Positions 1-7,979 are shown, numbered from the stretch's first letter. The stretch: DNA of 64,000 bases from an uncultured Gemmiger sp. (GCA_944388215.1 CALXHT010000002.1:1-64000); one strand, 5' to 3'. Made by a program: numbers and translations. The notes: generated from the sequence alone by a model not told the origin.

Positions 1-75
1 CAGGTGGTCACGGCGGTGGCGGACGGCGCGGTGGCCGTCCAGATGGCCGAGGAATACCTGGCGGGACAGCAGTAA
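1..75 (+). CDS. trxB: Thioredoxin reductase, C-terminal end (partial)
   Basis: Only the last 24 codons are present; the gene enters from the left edge. The readable tail begins QVVTAVADGAVAVQMAEEYL and then ends shortly after. This matches the conserved C-terminal helix of FAD-dependent thioredoxin-disulfide reductases, which reads close to RQVVTAxADGAxAA in the family. The family uses NADPH to reduce thioredoxin in the cytoplasm. The CxxC and the FAD and NADPH sites lie outside the window, so a related pyridine nucleotide-disulfide oxidoreductase is possible. It stops at TAA and is followed by a hairpin. Confidence 0.65.
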   Translation, partial: QVVTAVADGAVAVQMAEEYLAGQQ

Positions 76-82
76 AACAGAG

Positions 83-106
83 AACCGGATCCGAGAGGGT
101 CCGGTT
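83..106 (+). terminator. Hairpin after the trxB-like gene
   Basis: AACCGGATCC pairs with GGGTCCGGTT around a short GAGA loop with one weak pair. The T-tract after it is poor (CGTTGCGTT), so termination may be partial. Confidence 0.5.
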
Positions 107-113
107 CGTTGCG

Positions 114-329
114 TTATGGCGTTATGGGAGTGCAGGCACCGCCGTGCGTCCCTGTTCCCCTCTTTGAGTTGAGAAGGTCGGCCTCGGTGCAGTAAAAGGC
201 CGTCCACTGTCCCTGGTAGGTGTCGCAGGGCATGCCGGGAGTGGGGGTGTGGGGCAGCGTGCCCGCCAGCAGCGCCCGGGCGTCCTCCAGAATATAGAGA
301 TTTTCCTGGTATTTGCGGATCTGCAGCAT
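114..329 (-). CDS. Small protein of unknown function (71 aa)
   Basis: I do not recognise this protein. It is supported as a gene by a strong AAGGAGG site nine bases before the ATG and by a good promoter (TTGTAC-17-TATAAT) just upstream. The start reads MLQIRKYQENLYILEDARAL. It has no membrane segment; three cysteines lie in the second half and the tail is Gly/Thr/Pro-rich. It is transcribed divergently from the XRE regulator at 449, and the two promoters share one inverted repeat, so the regulator probably controls it. A toxin or a regulator ligand is conceivable, but nothing in the sequence proves either. Confidence 0.6.
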   Translation of the reverse strand: MLQIRKYQENLYILEDARALLAGTLPHTPTPGMPCDTYQGQWTAFYCTEADLLNSKRGTGTHGGACTPITP

Positions 330-352
330 AAGGCAAAACCTCCTTTTCCCCG

Positions 353-381
353 ATTATACCCTTTTGGGGCGGCGTGTACAA
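353..381 (-). promoter_or_regulatory. Promoter of the 71-aa gene
   Basis: On the minus strand TTGTAC (381-376) is followed after 17 bases by TATAAT (358-353). The -35 overlaps the inverted repeat at 378-393. Confidence 0.65.
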
Positions 382-393
382 GTCCGCACTTGT
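378..393. promoter_or_regulatory. Inverted repeat between divergent promoters, likely XRE operator
   Basis: ACAAGT-CCGC-ACTTGT is a perfect 6-bp inverted repeat. One arm overlaps the -35 of the minus promoter and the other overlaps the -35 of the plus promoter, an arrangement expected for a repressor that controls itself and its neighbour. Confidence 0.55.
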
Positions 394-418
394 GCGCCGC
401 CCCCGCCGCTGGTATAAT
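390..418 (+). promoter_or_regulatory. Promoter of the XRE regulator
   Basis: TTGTGC (390-395), a 17-base spacer and TATAAT (413-418) precede an AAGGAGG ribosome site and the ATG at 449. Confidence 0.7.
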
Positions 419-448
419 AAGGAAACGATCACACAAGGAGGCAGCACT

Positions 449-778
449 ATGGACTGGACATCCATCGGGCGCAACATCCGCCGCTACCGGCTGGAGCGGG
501 ACCTGCGGCAGGAGGACCTGGCCGCGGCGGCGGGGGTCAGCGCCAACTATATGGGCATGGTGGAGCGGGGGGAGAAGACCCCCTCGCTGGAAACGCTGGT
601 GGCCATCCTCAACGCCCTGGAAATCTCCGCCGACATGGTCCTCACCGACGTGGTGGACAGCGGCTACACCGTCAAGCAGTCGCTGCTGGCCGAGCGGGTG
701 GGGCGTCTGCCCGCGGCGGAGCGGGAGCGCATCTACGCGGTGGTGGAGGTGCTGGTGGAGCAGGCCGGCAAGGCTTGA
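449..778 (+). CDS. XRE-family transcriptional regulator (109 aa)
   Basis: This is a small single-domain DNA-binding protein. Residues 6-60 form a Cro/CI-type helix-turn-helix; helices 2 and 3 run from QEDLAAAAGV to NYMGMVERGEK (about 21-43). The rest is a short helical tail likely used for dimerisation. An ATG at 374 in the same frame lies upstream of the -10 box, so the start is put at 449, directly after AAGGAGG. The divergent 71-aa gene and the shared inverted repeat suggest autoregulation. Its stop codon is embedded in the -35 of another promoter (775-803), so its end doubles as regulatory DNA. Confidence 0.85.
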   Translation: MDWTSIGRNIRRYRLERDLRQEDLAAAAGVSANYMGMVERGEKTPSLETLVAILNALEISADMVLTDVVDSGYTVKQSLLAERVGRLPAAERERIYAVVEVLVEQAGKA

Positions 779-898
779 CTTCCCGGCCGGCCGTCAGTAT
801 ACTAAAATGGTAAACCGACAATGCAGCCGGCGGCAACAGGCCGCCGGCTGCTGCTGCGCCGGCTGTCCTTTATAAAAGGATGGCACCGGCGCTTTTTT
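775..898 (+). ncRNA. Candidate small RNA or attenuator leader
   Basis: A near-consensus promoter, TTGACT (775-780), 17 bases, TATACT (798-803), predicts a start near 810. The short transcript would hold a 12-bp GC-rich hairpin (823-834 with 840-851, loop AACAG), then a second hairpin with an ideal T6 tail (856-898), and no convincing reading frame. It is either a self-terminating RNA of about 90 nt or the leader of the MATE gene at 946, expressed only on read-through. No known riboswitch class fits what I can see. Confidence 0.45.
856..898 (+). terminator. Intrinsic terminator upstream of the MATE gene
   Basis: GCGCCGG (856-862) pairs with CCGGCGC (886-892), with an inner TCCTTT/AAAGGA stem, followed by TTTTTT (893-898). 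Confidence 0.8.
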
Positions 899-945
899 GA
901 CGCCCACGGGGCGGATACCACAGAGGAAGGGATGCAACACACACC

Positions 946-1971
946 ATGGACAAAAACGAACTGTTTGCCACCATGCCGGTGCCCCAGGCACTGCGCAGGA
1001 TGATCGTTCCCGCCGCGGTCAGCCAGATCATCGTGCTGGGGGCGGTGCCCACGGTTCTCTCCAACGTCATGTCCAGCCTCGTGCGCAGCATCGGCCATTC
1101 CCGGGAAGCGGGCTTCGGCGTCACGCTGGGGGCGGTGCTCAACATCGTGCTGGACCCGGTGTTCATGTACTGGATTTTGCCCGATGGCCAGCAGGTGCTG
1201 GGCGTAGGGCTGGCCACGCTGGTGTCCAACTGCGTCTCCTTCCTCTACTTCCTGGGCATTTTGTGGGAGATCCGCAGCCGCAACCTGCTCACGGCGGACC
1301 CCCGGGCGGGCCTGCCCCGGTGCAAGACCCTGGTGGCCGTGCTGGGGGTGGGCATCCCCTCCGCCACCACCAGCCTGCTGTTTGACCTCGACTACATGGT
1401 GGTGGACAAACTCATGGTGGCCTACAGCGACGCCGCCCTCGCTGCCATCGGCATCGTGCTCAAGGTGGAGCGCCTGCCCCTCAACACCGGCATCGGCATC
1501 TGCCAGGGCATGGTGCCGCTGGTGGCCTACAACTGCGCCTCGGGGGACCACCGCCGGATGAACGGCTTCATCCGCCTCTCCCTGGCCACCGGCCTGGTGG
1601 TGGCCGCTGTCAGCATCGCGCTGTACGAGCTGTTCACCCCCTGGATCGTCCGGGCCTTCATCGCCGACCCCCAGACGGTGGCCCTGGCCTCCACCTTCCT
1701 GCGCATCCGCATCCTGGCCACGCCGCTGATGTTTTTGAGCTTCTTCACGGTCTACCTGTTCCAGGGCTTCGGCATCGGCCGGGTGGCCATGGTGCTGGCC
1801 ATCCTGCGGTGGGCGGTCTTCAACATCCCCATGCTGGTGCTGCTCAACGCCCTGGTGGGGATGTACGGCATCCTCTGGACCCCCGCCATCGGCGACGGCA
1901 TCACGGTGCTGCTCTCGCTGGCCGCCTACCTGCGCTGGCGTCCCCGGGCCAGGACAGAAACACCCCAATAA
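946..1971 (+). CDS. MATE-family exporter with an internal in-frame deletion (341 aa)
   Basis: MATE proteins export cationic drugs or metabolites in exchange for Na+ or H+ and normally have about 450 residues and 12 helices. This one starts like the family (MDKNELFATMPVPQALRRMI) but jumps at residues 28-31 from the first helix (SQIIVL) to GAVPTVLSNVMSSLVRSIG, which in family members lies about 100 residues further on. Helix 1's end and helices 2-3 or 2-4 of the first bundle are missing, while the second half looks complete to the end. The frame stays open. Family members carry IVL-like residues at both edges, so deletion between short repeats is plausible. Function is doubtful. The ribosome site (AGAGGAAGG) is unusually far from the ATG. 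Confidence 0.7.
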   Translation: MDKNELFATMPVPQALRRMIVPAAVSQIIVLGAVPTVLSNVMSSLVRSIGHSREAGFGVTLGAVLNIVLDPVFMYWILPDGQQVLGVGLATLVSNCVSFLYFLGILWEIRSRNLLTADPRAGLPRCKTLVAVLGVGIPSATTSLLFDLDYMVVDKLMVAYSDAALAAIGIVLKVERLPLNTGIGICQGMVPLVAYNCASGDHRRMNGFIRLSLATGLVVAAVSIALYELFTPWIVRAFIADPQTVALASTFLRIRILATPLMFLSFFTVYLFQGFGIGRVAMVLAILRWAVFNIPMLVLLNALVGMYGILWTPAIGDGITVLLSLAAYLRWRPRARTETPQ

Positions 1972-1975
1972 CACC

Positions 1976-2009
1976 AAAGCGCCCCGGTCTTTTGTCCGGA
2001 GCGCTTTTT
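1976..2009. terminator. Bidirectional terminator between MATE and xdhC
   Basis: AAAGCGCCCCGG (1976-1987) pairs with CCGGAGCGCTTT (1996-2007) with one mismatch. T-runs flank the hairpin on both strands, so it can end the plus-strand MATE gene and the minus-strand molybdenum operon. Confidence 0.8.
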
Positions 2010-2019
2010 GTTTGCAGTT

Positions 2020-2946
2020 TTAGAGGGCACCGTGCCGCCAGCCGATGAGCTGGGCGCAGACCGAGACGGCAATCTCGGCGGGGGTCACCGCCCCGATGGC
2101 AAGGCCGATGGGGGTGACGATGCGCCCGGGGGCGTCGTCATACCCTTCGGCGGCCAGCTCCGCAAAAAGCTTCTCCCGCTTGCGGCGGCTGCCCATAAGG
2201 CCGATGTACCCGGCACCGGTGCCCAGCGCCCACCGCACGGCGGCGCCGTCCCCGGCGTGGCCCCGGGTCATGATGCAGACGGCGTCCCCGGCCCCCGGCG
2301 CCTCTTCCCCGGGAAAAGCCCCGCCCAGGGCGTCAAACCCGGTGCAGACCACCCGCTCGGCGGCGGGAAAACAGGCCGGGTCGGCGTAGTCCGGCCGGTC
2401 GTCCGCCACCAGGTAGCGGTAGTTCAGCTGTTCCAGCAGCCGGGCCACCTCCCGGGCCACATGGCCCCCGCCGATCACAAAGACCCGGCCGGGGGCCAGC
2501 AGCGGCAGTTCCAGCTGCCCGGGCTGCCCGCCCTCCCCGGGGACCGCAAGCCGGGGAGCCCCGCCGTCCAGCGGCAGGCAGAAAAGCCCGTCGCCATGCT
2601 GCCGCAGCCTTTCCAGTGCCGCCTGGAGCGGCCGCGCGTCGGGGAGAGGGGTAAACAGCAGGTCGGTGCTGCCGCCGCAGACCATCCCCACGCCCTGGGG
2701 GTCATTCTCGTTGAGGGAAAAATGCTGCAGCCCCGGCACTGCTTGGCCCCGTATCACTTTCTGGACGCAGTCATATTCCAGCGCACCGCCGCCGATGGTG
2801 CCCGCCAGCCGTCCCGCCGGACCCACCGCCATCATGGCGCCGGGCCGCTGGGGGGCGGAGCCCTGCACCGCTGCCACCGTGACGAGCCAGACCCGCTGGC
2901 CCGCGGCCACGGCCTGCACCGCCGCTTCCCAGAATGTCACCGTCAT
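2020..2946 (-). CDS. xdhC: XdhC/CoxI-family molybdenum hydroxylase maturation protein
   Basis: XdhC proteins bind the molybdenum cofactor, promote addition of the terminal sulfur (or selenium) ligand and hand the cofactor to xanthine-dehydrogenase-type enzymes. The N-terminal XdhC domain shows GSAPQRPGAMM (29-39), GTIGGGALEYD (49-59) and GMVCGGS (87-93). The C-terminal Rossmann domain begins at GRVFVIGGGHVA (about 153-164). The 308-residue length is normal. It is the last gene of the minus-strand operon, 18 bases after modC, with AAGGAGG before the ATG. A location downstream of molybdate uptake and cofactor genes fits the role. No hydroxylase subunit is in the window. Confidence 0.88.
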   Translation of the reverse strand: MTVTFWEAAVQAVAAGQRVWLVTVAAVQGSAPQRPGAMMAVGPAGRLAGTIGGGALEYDCVQKVIRGQAVPGLQHFSLNENDPQGVGMVCGGSTDLLFTPLPDARPLQAALERLRQHGDGLFCLPLDGGAPRLAVPGEGGQPGQLELPLLAPGRVFVIGGGHVAREVARLLEQLNYRYLVADDRPDYADPACFPAAERVVCTGFDALGGAFPGEEAPGAGDAVCIMTRGHAGDGAAVRWALGTGAGYIGLMGSRRKREKLFAELAAEGYDDAPGRIVTPIGLAIGAVTPAEIAVSVCAQLIGWRHGAL

Positions 2947-2964
2947 CGTTGTCCTCCTTCAGGG

Positions 2965-4005
2965 TCATTCCAACAGCAAAACCGCCCGGGGGTCGATGCC
3001 CAGGGCTTCGGGCAGCGCCGCGGGCACCCGGTCCCGGGGCAGCCGCCACCACAGGGGCTCGGCGGCGGGGTCCTGCCCCGCGAACCGGAAAAGATAGCAC
3101 TGCTCAAAGGGCTCCTCCATCGCCCCGGCCCACACCACCGGCCAGCGGTTTTCCCCACAGCCGGGGGCAAAATCGTGGGCCCGCAGTCCCGCGGCGGCCA
3201 GGGTGTCCGGCACCGGTTTTGCGGTGCGCAGCGTGATGCCCCAGGCGGGCACCGCCACCGTCTGGTCGTCGATTTTCCGGGCGTCGGCCACATTCTTGCA
3301 GCCGGTAAGCCGCGCCGCCGCCGCGCTGCCCGGGTCGGCAAAGACGGCCTTGGTGGCGCCGGTGCGCAGCACCCGCCCGCCGTCCAGGATGCAGAGGGTC
3401 TCGCACAGGCGGTAGGCCTCGTCCCGGCTGTGGGTCACCAGAACGGTCTGCCGCCCCACGGTGCGCAGCAGTTCCCGCAGCCGGGGCTGGAGTTTGTCCC
3501 GCAGGGGGGCGTCCAGGGCGGAGAAGGGCTCGTCCAGCAACAGCAGCCGGGGGTCGGCGGCCAGCATCCGGGCCAGGGCCACCCGCTGGGCCTGCCCGCC
3601 GGAAAGCTGGGCCGGACGGCGGTGTTCAAGGCCCCCCAGCTGGAAAAGGTCCACCATTTCCCGGACAATACGGTTTTGCTCGCCGCGGCCGCCCCGGCCG
3701 CGGGCGCCGCAGCGGATGTTTTCCGCCACCGTCATGGTGGGGAAGAGGGCGTAGTGCTGGAAGAGCAGCCCCACCCGGCGCTGCCGGGGCGGCAGGTCGA
3801 TACCCTTTTCCGAATCGAAGAGGACTTCGCCGTCCAGCACGATGCGGCCCCGGTCGGGGCGCTCCACACCCGCGATACAGCGCAGCGTCAGGCTTTTGCC
3901 ACAGCCCGAAGCCCCCAGCAGCCCGGTGAGGGCGGCGTCCGAGTCAAACTGCACCTGCAGCCGGAAGCGGCCCAGCGTCTTTTGGATGTCCACGCAAAGG
4001 CTCAC
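2965..4005 (-). CDS. modC: Molybdate ABC transporter ATP-binding protein
   Basis: This ATPase energises molybdate import with ModB. The start is a GTG at 4005 that overlaps the modB stop (GTGA) and follows AAAGGAGG. The frame is open further upstream, but that part is antisense-like sequence inside modB. The 346-residue protein shows Walker A GASGCGKS (31-38), the Q-loop LLFQHYALFP (80-89), signature QLSGGQ (133-138) and Walker B LLLLDEP (154-160). The Walker A is followed by LTL rather than the usual TTL. The C-terminal third fits the molybdate-binding regulatory domain, though weakly. Sulfate or tungstate transport is the alternative; the moa genes favour molybdate. Confidence 0.85.
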   Translation of the reverse strand: MSLCVDIQKTLGRFRLQVQFDSDAALTGLLGASGCGKSLTLRCIAGVERPDRGRIVLDGEVLFDSEKGIDLPPRQRRVGLLFQHYALFPTMTVAENIRCGARGRGGRGEQNRIVREMVDLFQLGGLEHRRPAQLSGGQAQRVALARMLAADPRLLLLDEPFSALDAPLRDKLQPRLRELLRTVGRQTVLVTHSRDEAYRLCETLCILDGGRVLRTGATKAVFADPGSAAAARLTGCKNVADARKIDDQTVAVPAWGITLRTAKPVPDTLAAAGLRAHDFAPGCGENRWPVVWAGAMEEPFEQCYLFRFAGQDPAAEPLWWRLPRDRVPAALPEALGIDPRAVLLLE

Positions 4006-4667
4006 GGCCTGCCTCCTTTCGCCGGGCGTTCCAGCAGGTTGACGGTGAGCAGCACCGCCACTGAGATGGCAAGGTTCACCCCCACCCAGAACAGCGCCCC
4101 CGCGTCGTCGCCGGTGCGCCACAGCTGGTAGACGGTGGTGGAGATGGTGGCGGTACGCCCCGGCGTGTAGCCGATGAGCATGCTGGTGGCGCCGTATTCG
4201 CCCAGCGCCCGGGCAAAGGCCAGCACCACCCCGGCCAGGATCCCCTGGCGGCAGGCGGGCATCCGCACCCGCCAGAAGAGGAAGGTGCCCGAAAGTCCCA
4301 GCGTCTGCCCGGCCTGGTCGAGGGTTTCGTCAAAGGCCTCGAAGGCGCCCCGGGCCGTGCGGTACATGAGCGGAAAGGCCACCACCGCGGCGGCCAGCAC
4401 GCCGCCGTACCAGGTCATCACAAAGGGGATGCCCCACCGGGCCAGCAGCGCGCCCACGGGGCGCCGGTTGCCGAAGACGAGCAGCAGCAGGTACCCCACC
4501 ACGGTGGGCGGCAGCACCATGGGCAGGGTGAGCAGGGCGTCCAGCACGCCCTTGGCCAGCCGGGGCAGCCGGGCGGCGTAGTAGGCCGCGGCGATGCCCC
4601 CGAAAAAGACCAGCACACAGCTCAGCGCCGCGATGCGCAGGGAATTGAAAAGGGGAAACCAGTCCAT
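4002..4667 (-). CDS. modB: Molybdate ABC transporter permease
   Basis: This 221-residue integral membrane protein has about five or six hydrophobic helices and the CysTW-type permease fold. The cytoplasmic EAA loop that docks on the ATPase is recognisable around DQAGQTLGLSGTFLFWRVRMP, followed by ARALGEYGATSMLIGYTPGRT, a segment typical of ModB. The length is normal. It starts 12 bases after modA with AGGAGG before the ATG and overlaps modC by four bases, so the three subunits are translationally linked. Confidence 0.9.
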   Translation of the reverse strand: MDWFPLFNSLRIAALSCVLVFFGGIAAAYYAARLPRLAKGVLDALLTLPMVLPPTVVGYLLLLVFGNRRPVGALLARWGIPFVMTWYGGVLAAAVVAFPLMYRTARGAFEAFDETLDQAGQTLGLSGTFLFWRVRMPACRQGILAGVVLAFARALGEYGATSMLIGYTPGRTATISTTVYQLWRTGDDAGALFWVGVNLAISVAVLLTVNLLERPAKGGRP

Positions 4668-4679
4668 GGGAAAGCCTCC

Positions 4680-5489
4680 TCAGGGGGCGGAAAAGCCCAC
4701 CGAAGCGAAAATCTTCATCGCCTCGGGGGTGGAGAGGTAGTCAAGAAATGCCGCGGCCTCGTCGGGGTGGGCGGAACCGGCCAGCACCGCCCCGGGGTAG
4801 AGCACCTGCCCGCAGAGTTTGGCGGTGGCGGTGTCCACCACGGTGAGCCCGGCGCTGTAAGCGTCGGTGGCGTAGACGATGCCGCAGTCCACGCTGCCCT
4901 GGGCCACCTGGGCGGTGACTTCCTTCACGTTGGTGCCGTAGGTCAGCACCCCCGCCGACGCCAGGGCCCCCTCGTCCAGGCCGTAGTGGGCGAAGATCTT
5001 CTGGGTGTACTGGCCCACCGGCACGTCGCTGTTGCCCATGGCCAGCAGAACGTCCCCGGCGGCCAGACGCCCGGCCAGGTCGTCAAAGCCCTGGATGGAC
5101 GCGGGATTGCCCTCCGGTACACAGAGGGTCACCCGGTTTTCCAGAAGGTCCAGTCGGGTGGCGGTGTCCACCAGCCCCAGCTCTTCCAGCTGGTCCAGCT
5201 GTTTTTCCGCCGCCGAAAGAAAAACGTCGCAGGCGGCGCCCTCCTCCACCTGGGTTTTCAGCGTGCCGGAGGAGTCAAAGTTGAAGGTCAGCGTCACGCC
5301 GGGATGGGCGGCCTCGTAGGTGTCGGCGATCTCGGTGAGGGTCTCGGTCAGCGACGCCGCCGCAAAGACCACCAGCTCCACCGGCTGCCCGGCGGTTTCC
5401 GCCGTGGAGGCCGAGGCGGCCGGGGTGCCGCACCCGGCCAGGGAAAGGGCGAACAGTGCGGCCAGTGCCGCGGCCAGAAGTTTTTTCAT
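4680..5489 (-). CDS. modA: Molybdate-binding lipoprotein of the ABC transporter
   Basis: ModA captures molybdate outside the cell for ModBC. The start at 5489 follows AAAAGGAG and gives a lipoprotein signal, MKKLLAAALAALFALSLAGC, with lipidated Cys20. A longer frame upstream lacks a signal peptide and runs into the preceding gene. The mature part shows the family pattern: VFAAASLTETLTEIADTY near the start, a FDSSGTLKTQVEEGA segment and a late GIVYATDAYSA segment. Length (269 aa) is normal. The gene sits between the MOSC-MogA fusion and modB in one operon. Confidence 0.9.
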   Translation of the reverse strand: MKKLLAAALAALFALSLAGCGTPAASASTAETAGQPVELVVFAAASLTETLTEIADTYEAAHPGVTLTFNFDSSGTLKTQVEEGAACDVFLSAAEKQLDQLEELGLVDTATRLDLLENRVTLCVPEGNPASIQGFDDLAGRLAAGDVLLAMGNSDVPVGQYTQKIFAHYGLDEGALASAGVLTYGTNVKEVTAQVAQGSVDCGIVYATDAYSAGLTVVDTATAKLCGQVLYPGAVLAGSAHPDEAAAFLDYLSTPEAMKIFASVGFSAP

Positions 5490-5514
5490 GGGGCAATCTC
5501 CTTTTATAAAGCCG

Positions 5515-6486
5515 TCAGGCACCAACCTGCGGGGCTGTTCCCCCTTTTGCATCACGGGCACAGTCCGTCACGGCGCCCCGCAGCAGCGTCAGGGCGTGGG
5601 GCATCTGGTCGAGGAAGACATCCATGCTCTCGTTGCAGGCCTTGGGGCTGCCCGGCAGGTTGATGATCAGCGTCTTGCCCCGGATGACCGACACCCCCCG
5701 CCCCAGCATGGCCCGGGGGGTGATGCGCAGACTGGCCGCCCGGATGGCCTCGGCAATGCCGGGGGCCTGACGCTCCGCCACCGCCAGGGTGGCCTCGGGG
5801 GTCACGTCCCGGGGAGAAAAACCGGTGCCGCCGGTGGTCAGAATCAGGTCGGGCTGCCGCTGGTCACACAGGCGGCGCAGCTCTTTTTCCAGAGCCGGGC
5901 GGCCGTCGGGCAGCAGCAGCGTTTCGATGACCTCATAGCCGTTCTGTGTAAGGCGCTCCACGATGGCGGGGCCGCTTTTATCCTCGCGTTCCCCCGCCGT
6001 GCACCGGTCGGACAGGGTGATCACCGCCGCCTGGAAGGGCAGAGGCTGGGGGCGGGCTTCCACCCGCATCACGTCGCCCACCGCCACCGGGCCGCTCTCC
6101 AGTACCTTGGCAAAGACGCCCTCCCGGGGCATGATGCAGTCCCCCACCCGGTGAAAAATGGCGCAGTGGCTGTGGCACTCCTTGCCGATCTGGGTGATCT
6201 CCAGAAGGGCCTGGCCGCACCGCAGCCGGGTGCCCACCGGCATGGCGCGGAAATCCAGCCCCTCCACCACGAGATTCTCCCCGAAGGCCCCGGGCTGCAC
6301 GTTGGCGCCTTTTGCGTTGAAGGCTGCGATCTTGTCGGCACTGAGCAGGCTCACCTGCCGGTGCCAGTGCCCCGCGTGGGCGTCCCCCGCAAGGCCCCAG
6401 TCGGCCTGCAGCTCGCCCCGGCCCACGTTCACTTTCTCGGTGCCCCGGGCCTTGCTCAGGCAGACCGCCCGTACAATTCCTTCCAT
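5515..6486 (-). CDS. MOSC domain fused to MogA/MoaB-type molybdopterin adenylyltransferase
   Basis: Two molybdenum-cofactor domains are joined. Residues 1-145 are a MOSC domain, a family that binds sulfur carried on cysteine; GLAGDAHAGHWHRQVSLL and IGKECHSHCAIF are typical, with the conserved cysteine in KEC. Residues about 150-310 are a MogA/MoaB domain that activates molybdopterin by adenylylation, with TLSDRCTAGEREDKSGP and the nucleotide-loop TTGGTGFSPRDVTPEAT, then INLPGSPKA near the end. The protein is 323 residues. It starts one base after moaA ends and is the only MogA-type gene here. The MOSC part may act in sulfur or selenium ligand handling, which is inference. Confidence 0.85.
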   Translation of the reverse strand: MEGIVRAVCLSKARGTEKVNVGRGELQADWGLAGDAHAGHWHRQVSLLSADKIAAFNAKGANVQPGAFGENLVVEGLDFRAMPVGTRLRCGQALLEITQIGKECHSHCAIFHRVGDCIMPREGVFAKVLESGPVAVGDVMRVEARPQPLPFQAAVITLSDRCTAGEREDKSGPAIVERLTQNGYEVIETLLLPDGRPALEKELRRLCDQRQPDLILTTGGTGFSPRDVTPEATLAVAERQAPGIAEAIRAASLRITPRAMLGRGVSVIRGKTLIINLPGSPKACNESMDVFLDQMPHALTLLRGAVTDCARDAKGGTAPQVGA

Positions 6487-6487
6487 C

Positions 6488-7450
6488 TTATCCTCCGATC
6501 GTATTCATCGTCTGTTGGCTGCCGTGCCGGGCCCCAAAACAGTGGGCCTCCGGCTTTTCGGCAATGGCCTGCCGGATGGCCGCTTGCAGCGCCTCCGGCC
6601 CGGCGCCGCTGCGCAGAATCTCCCGCAGGTCGATGCCGTCATCATAGCAAAGGCAGGGGCGAAGCATGCCGGTGCAGGTCAGCCGCAGCCGGTCGCAAGA
6701 CGCGCAGAAGCGGTGGGTCACCGCGTCGATAAAGCCGATGCGCCCCGCAAGACCCGCCGCTTTATAATAGTGGGCGGGGCCGTTGCCCCGGTGTTCGCCG
6801 CAGGGGGCAAGGTCGGGCCAGCGGCCGCGCAGCACCGCCAGCACCCGGTCGGCCGTGAGATTCGGGTCAGCCTCCCCCTTGCCGATGGGCATCTCCTCGA
6901 TGAACCGCACGTCCACCCCGGGGTCGGCGGCAAGGTTCGCCAGGGGAATCCACTGGTCGGCAGTCTCGGGCAGCAGCACGGCGTTTACTTTTACCGGCAG
7001 CCGTCCGGCCGCCTGCCGTACCGCGTTCAGCACGACGGCCACCGGGTAGTCCCGGCGGGTCAGGGCGTGGTACTGGTCGTCGTCCAGGGTATCGAGGCTC
7101 ACGTTCACGGCGTCCAGCCCGGCGTCCAGCAGCGCCTCCAGCTGGCCCCCCAGCAACAGGCCGTTGGTGGTCAGCGTCACCTGGCGGGTGCCGGGCAGAT
7201 TTTTGAGCGCCGCCACCAGGGCGGGCACATCCCGGCGCACCAGCGGCTCGCCCCCCGTGAGCTTGAAGGTGTCGATGCCCAGGCTCAGCGCGGCTTTGGC
7301 AATTTCCACGATCTCCTCGTAGCGCAGAATCTCCTCGTGGCGGCGCAGCGGCACCCCCTCGGCGGGCATGCAGTAGCGGCAGCGCAGGTTGCACCGGTCG
7401 GTGAGGGAAATCCGCAGATAGCGGATGACGCGCCCGTAGCGGTCGGTCAT
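6488..7450 (-). CDS. moaA: GTP 3',8-cyclase MoaA
   Basis: MoaA is the radical SAM enzyme that, with MoaC, turns GTP into cyclic pyranopterin monophosphate, the first step of molybdenum cofactor synthesis. The SAM cluster motif is C20-x3-C24-x2-C27 ([14 protein letters not shown]). The second, GTP-binding cluster uses C249, C252 and C266 (FCASC ... GMLRPCL). TGGEPL (65-70) is the usual SAM-binding motif, and the chain ends with the catalytic Gly-Gly tail (TIGG). The length of 320 is typical. It overlaps the moaC stop by four bases. Confidence 0.95.
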   Translation of the reverse strand: MTDRYGRVIRYLRISLTDRCNLRCRYCMPAEGVPLRRHEEILRYEEIVEIAKAALSLGIDTFKLTGGEPLVRRDVPALVAALKNLPGTRQVTLTTNGLLLGGQLEALLDAGLDAVNVSLDTLDDDQYHALTRRDYPVAVVLNAVRQAAGRLPVKVNAVLLPETADQWIPLANLAADPGVDVRFIEEMPIGKGEADPNLTADRVLAVLRGRWPDLAPCGEHRGNGPAHYYKAAGLAGRIGFIDAVTHRFCASCDRLRLTCTGMLRPCLCYDDGIDLREILRSGAGPEALQAAIRQAIAEKPEAHCFGARHGSQQTMNTIGG

Positions 7451-7929
7451 GGACGGGCCTCCGCCTGATAGTGGCCGCTCTTGCCGCCGGATTTTTCGAG
7501 GAGACGGATGCCGTCAATCCGCATGGCCCGGTCCAGCGCCTTGGCCATATCGTAGACGGTGAGCAGCGCCGTGGACACCCCCGTGAGAGCTTCCATCTCC
7601 ACGCCGGTGGGCCCCACGCACTGGACGGTGCACTCGGCCCGGATGGCGTGCCGGTCTTCCAGCAGTTCAAAGGTCACGGCGCTTTTCGTCAGGTTCAGCC
7701 GGTGGCAGAGGGGGATCAGGTCCGCCGTGTGCTTGGTGGCCATGATGCCCGCCACCTGGGCCACCCCCAGCACGTCGCCCTTTTTGGCGTGCCCGGCGGC
7801 AATGACGGCAAAACAGTCAGGGGACATGGTGATGAACCCCTCCGCCACGGCGGTGCGTCGGGTGGCGGGCTTTTCGCCCACGTCCACCATGACGGCGTTG
7901 CCGGCCGGGTCAATGTGTGTCAGTTCCAT
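7447..7929 (-). CDS. moaC: Cyclic pyranopterin monophosphate synthase MoaC
   Basis: MoaC completes the MoaA reaction by rearranging the cyclic GTP intermediate. The start at 7929 follows AAAGGAG and gives 160 residues, the family length. Diagnostic segments are [13 protein letters not shown] with its conserved lysine and histidines, and the [23 protein letters not shown] stretch (read in two parts: [12 protein letters not shown], then [11 protein letters not shown]). The moaC-moaA overlap is ATGA, so translation is coupled. Confidence 0.95.
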   Translation of the reverse strand: MELTHIDPAGNAVMVDVGEKPATRRTAVAEGFITMSPDCFAVIAAGHAKKGDVLGVAQVAGIMATKHTADLIPLCHRLNLTKSAVTFELLEDRHAIRAECTVQCVGPTGVEMEALTGVSTALLTVYDMAKALDRAMRIDGIRLLEKSGGKSGHYQAEARP

Positions 7930-7979
7930 AGTTTCTCCTTTATATAACGCCCTGCGGGACTGTTCCCCCTTTTGAACGT

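Noticed and set aside
2008-4131. Plus-strand frame of 707 codons opposite xdhC and modC
   Set aside because: It is a Pro/Gly/Arg-rich shadow of two clear genes.
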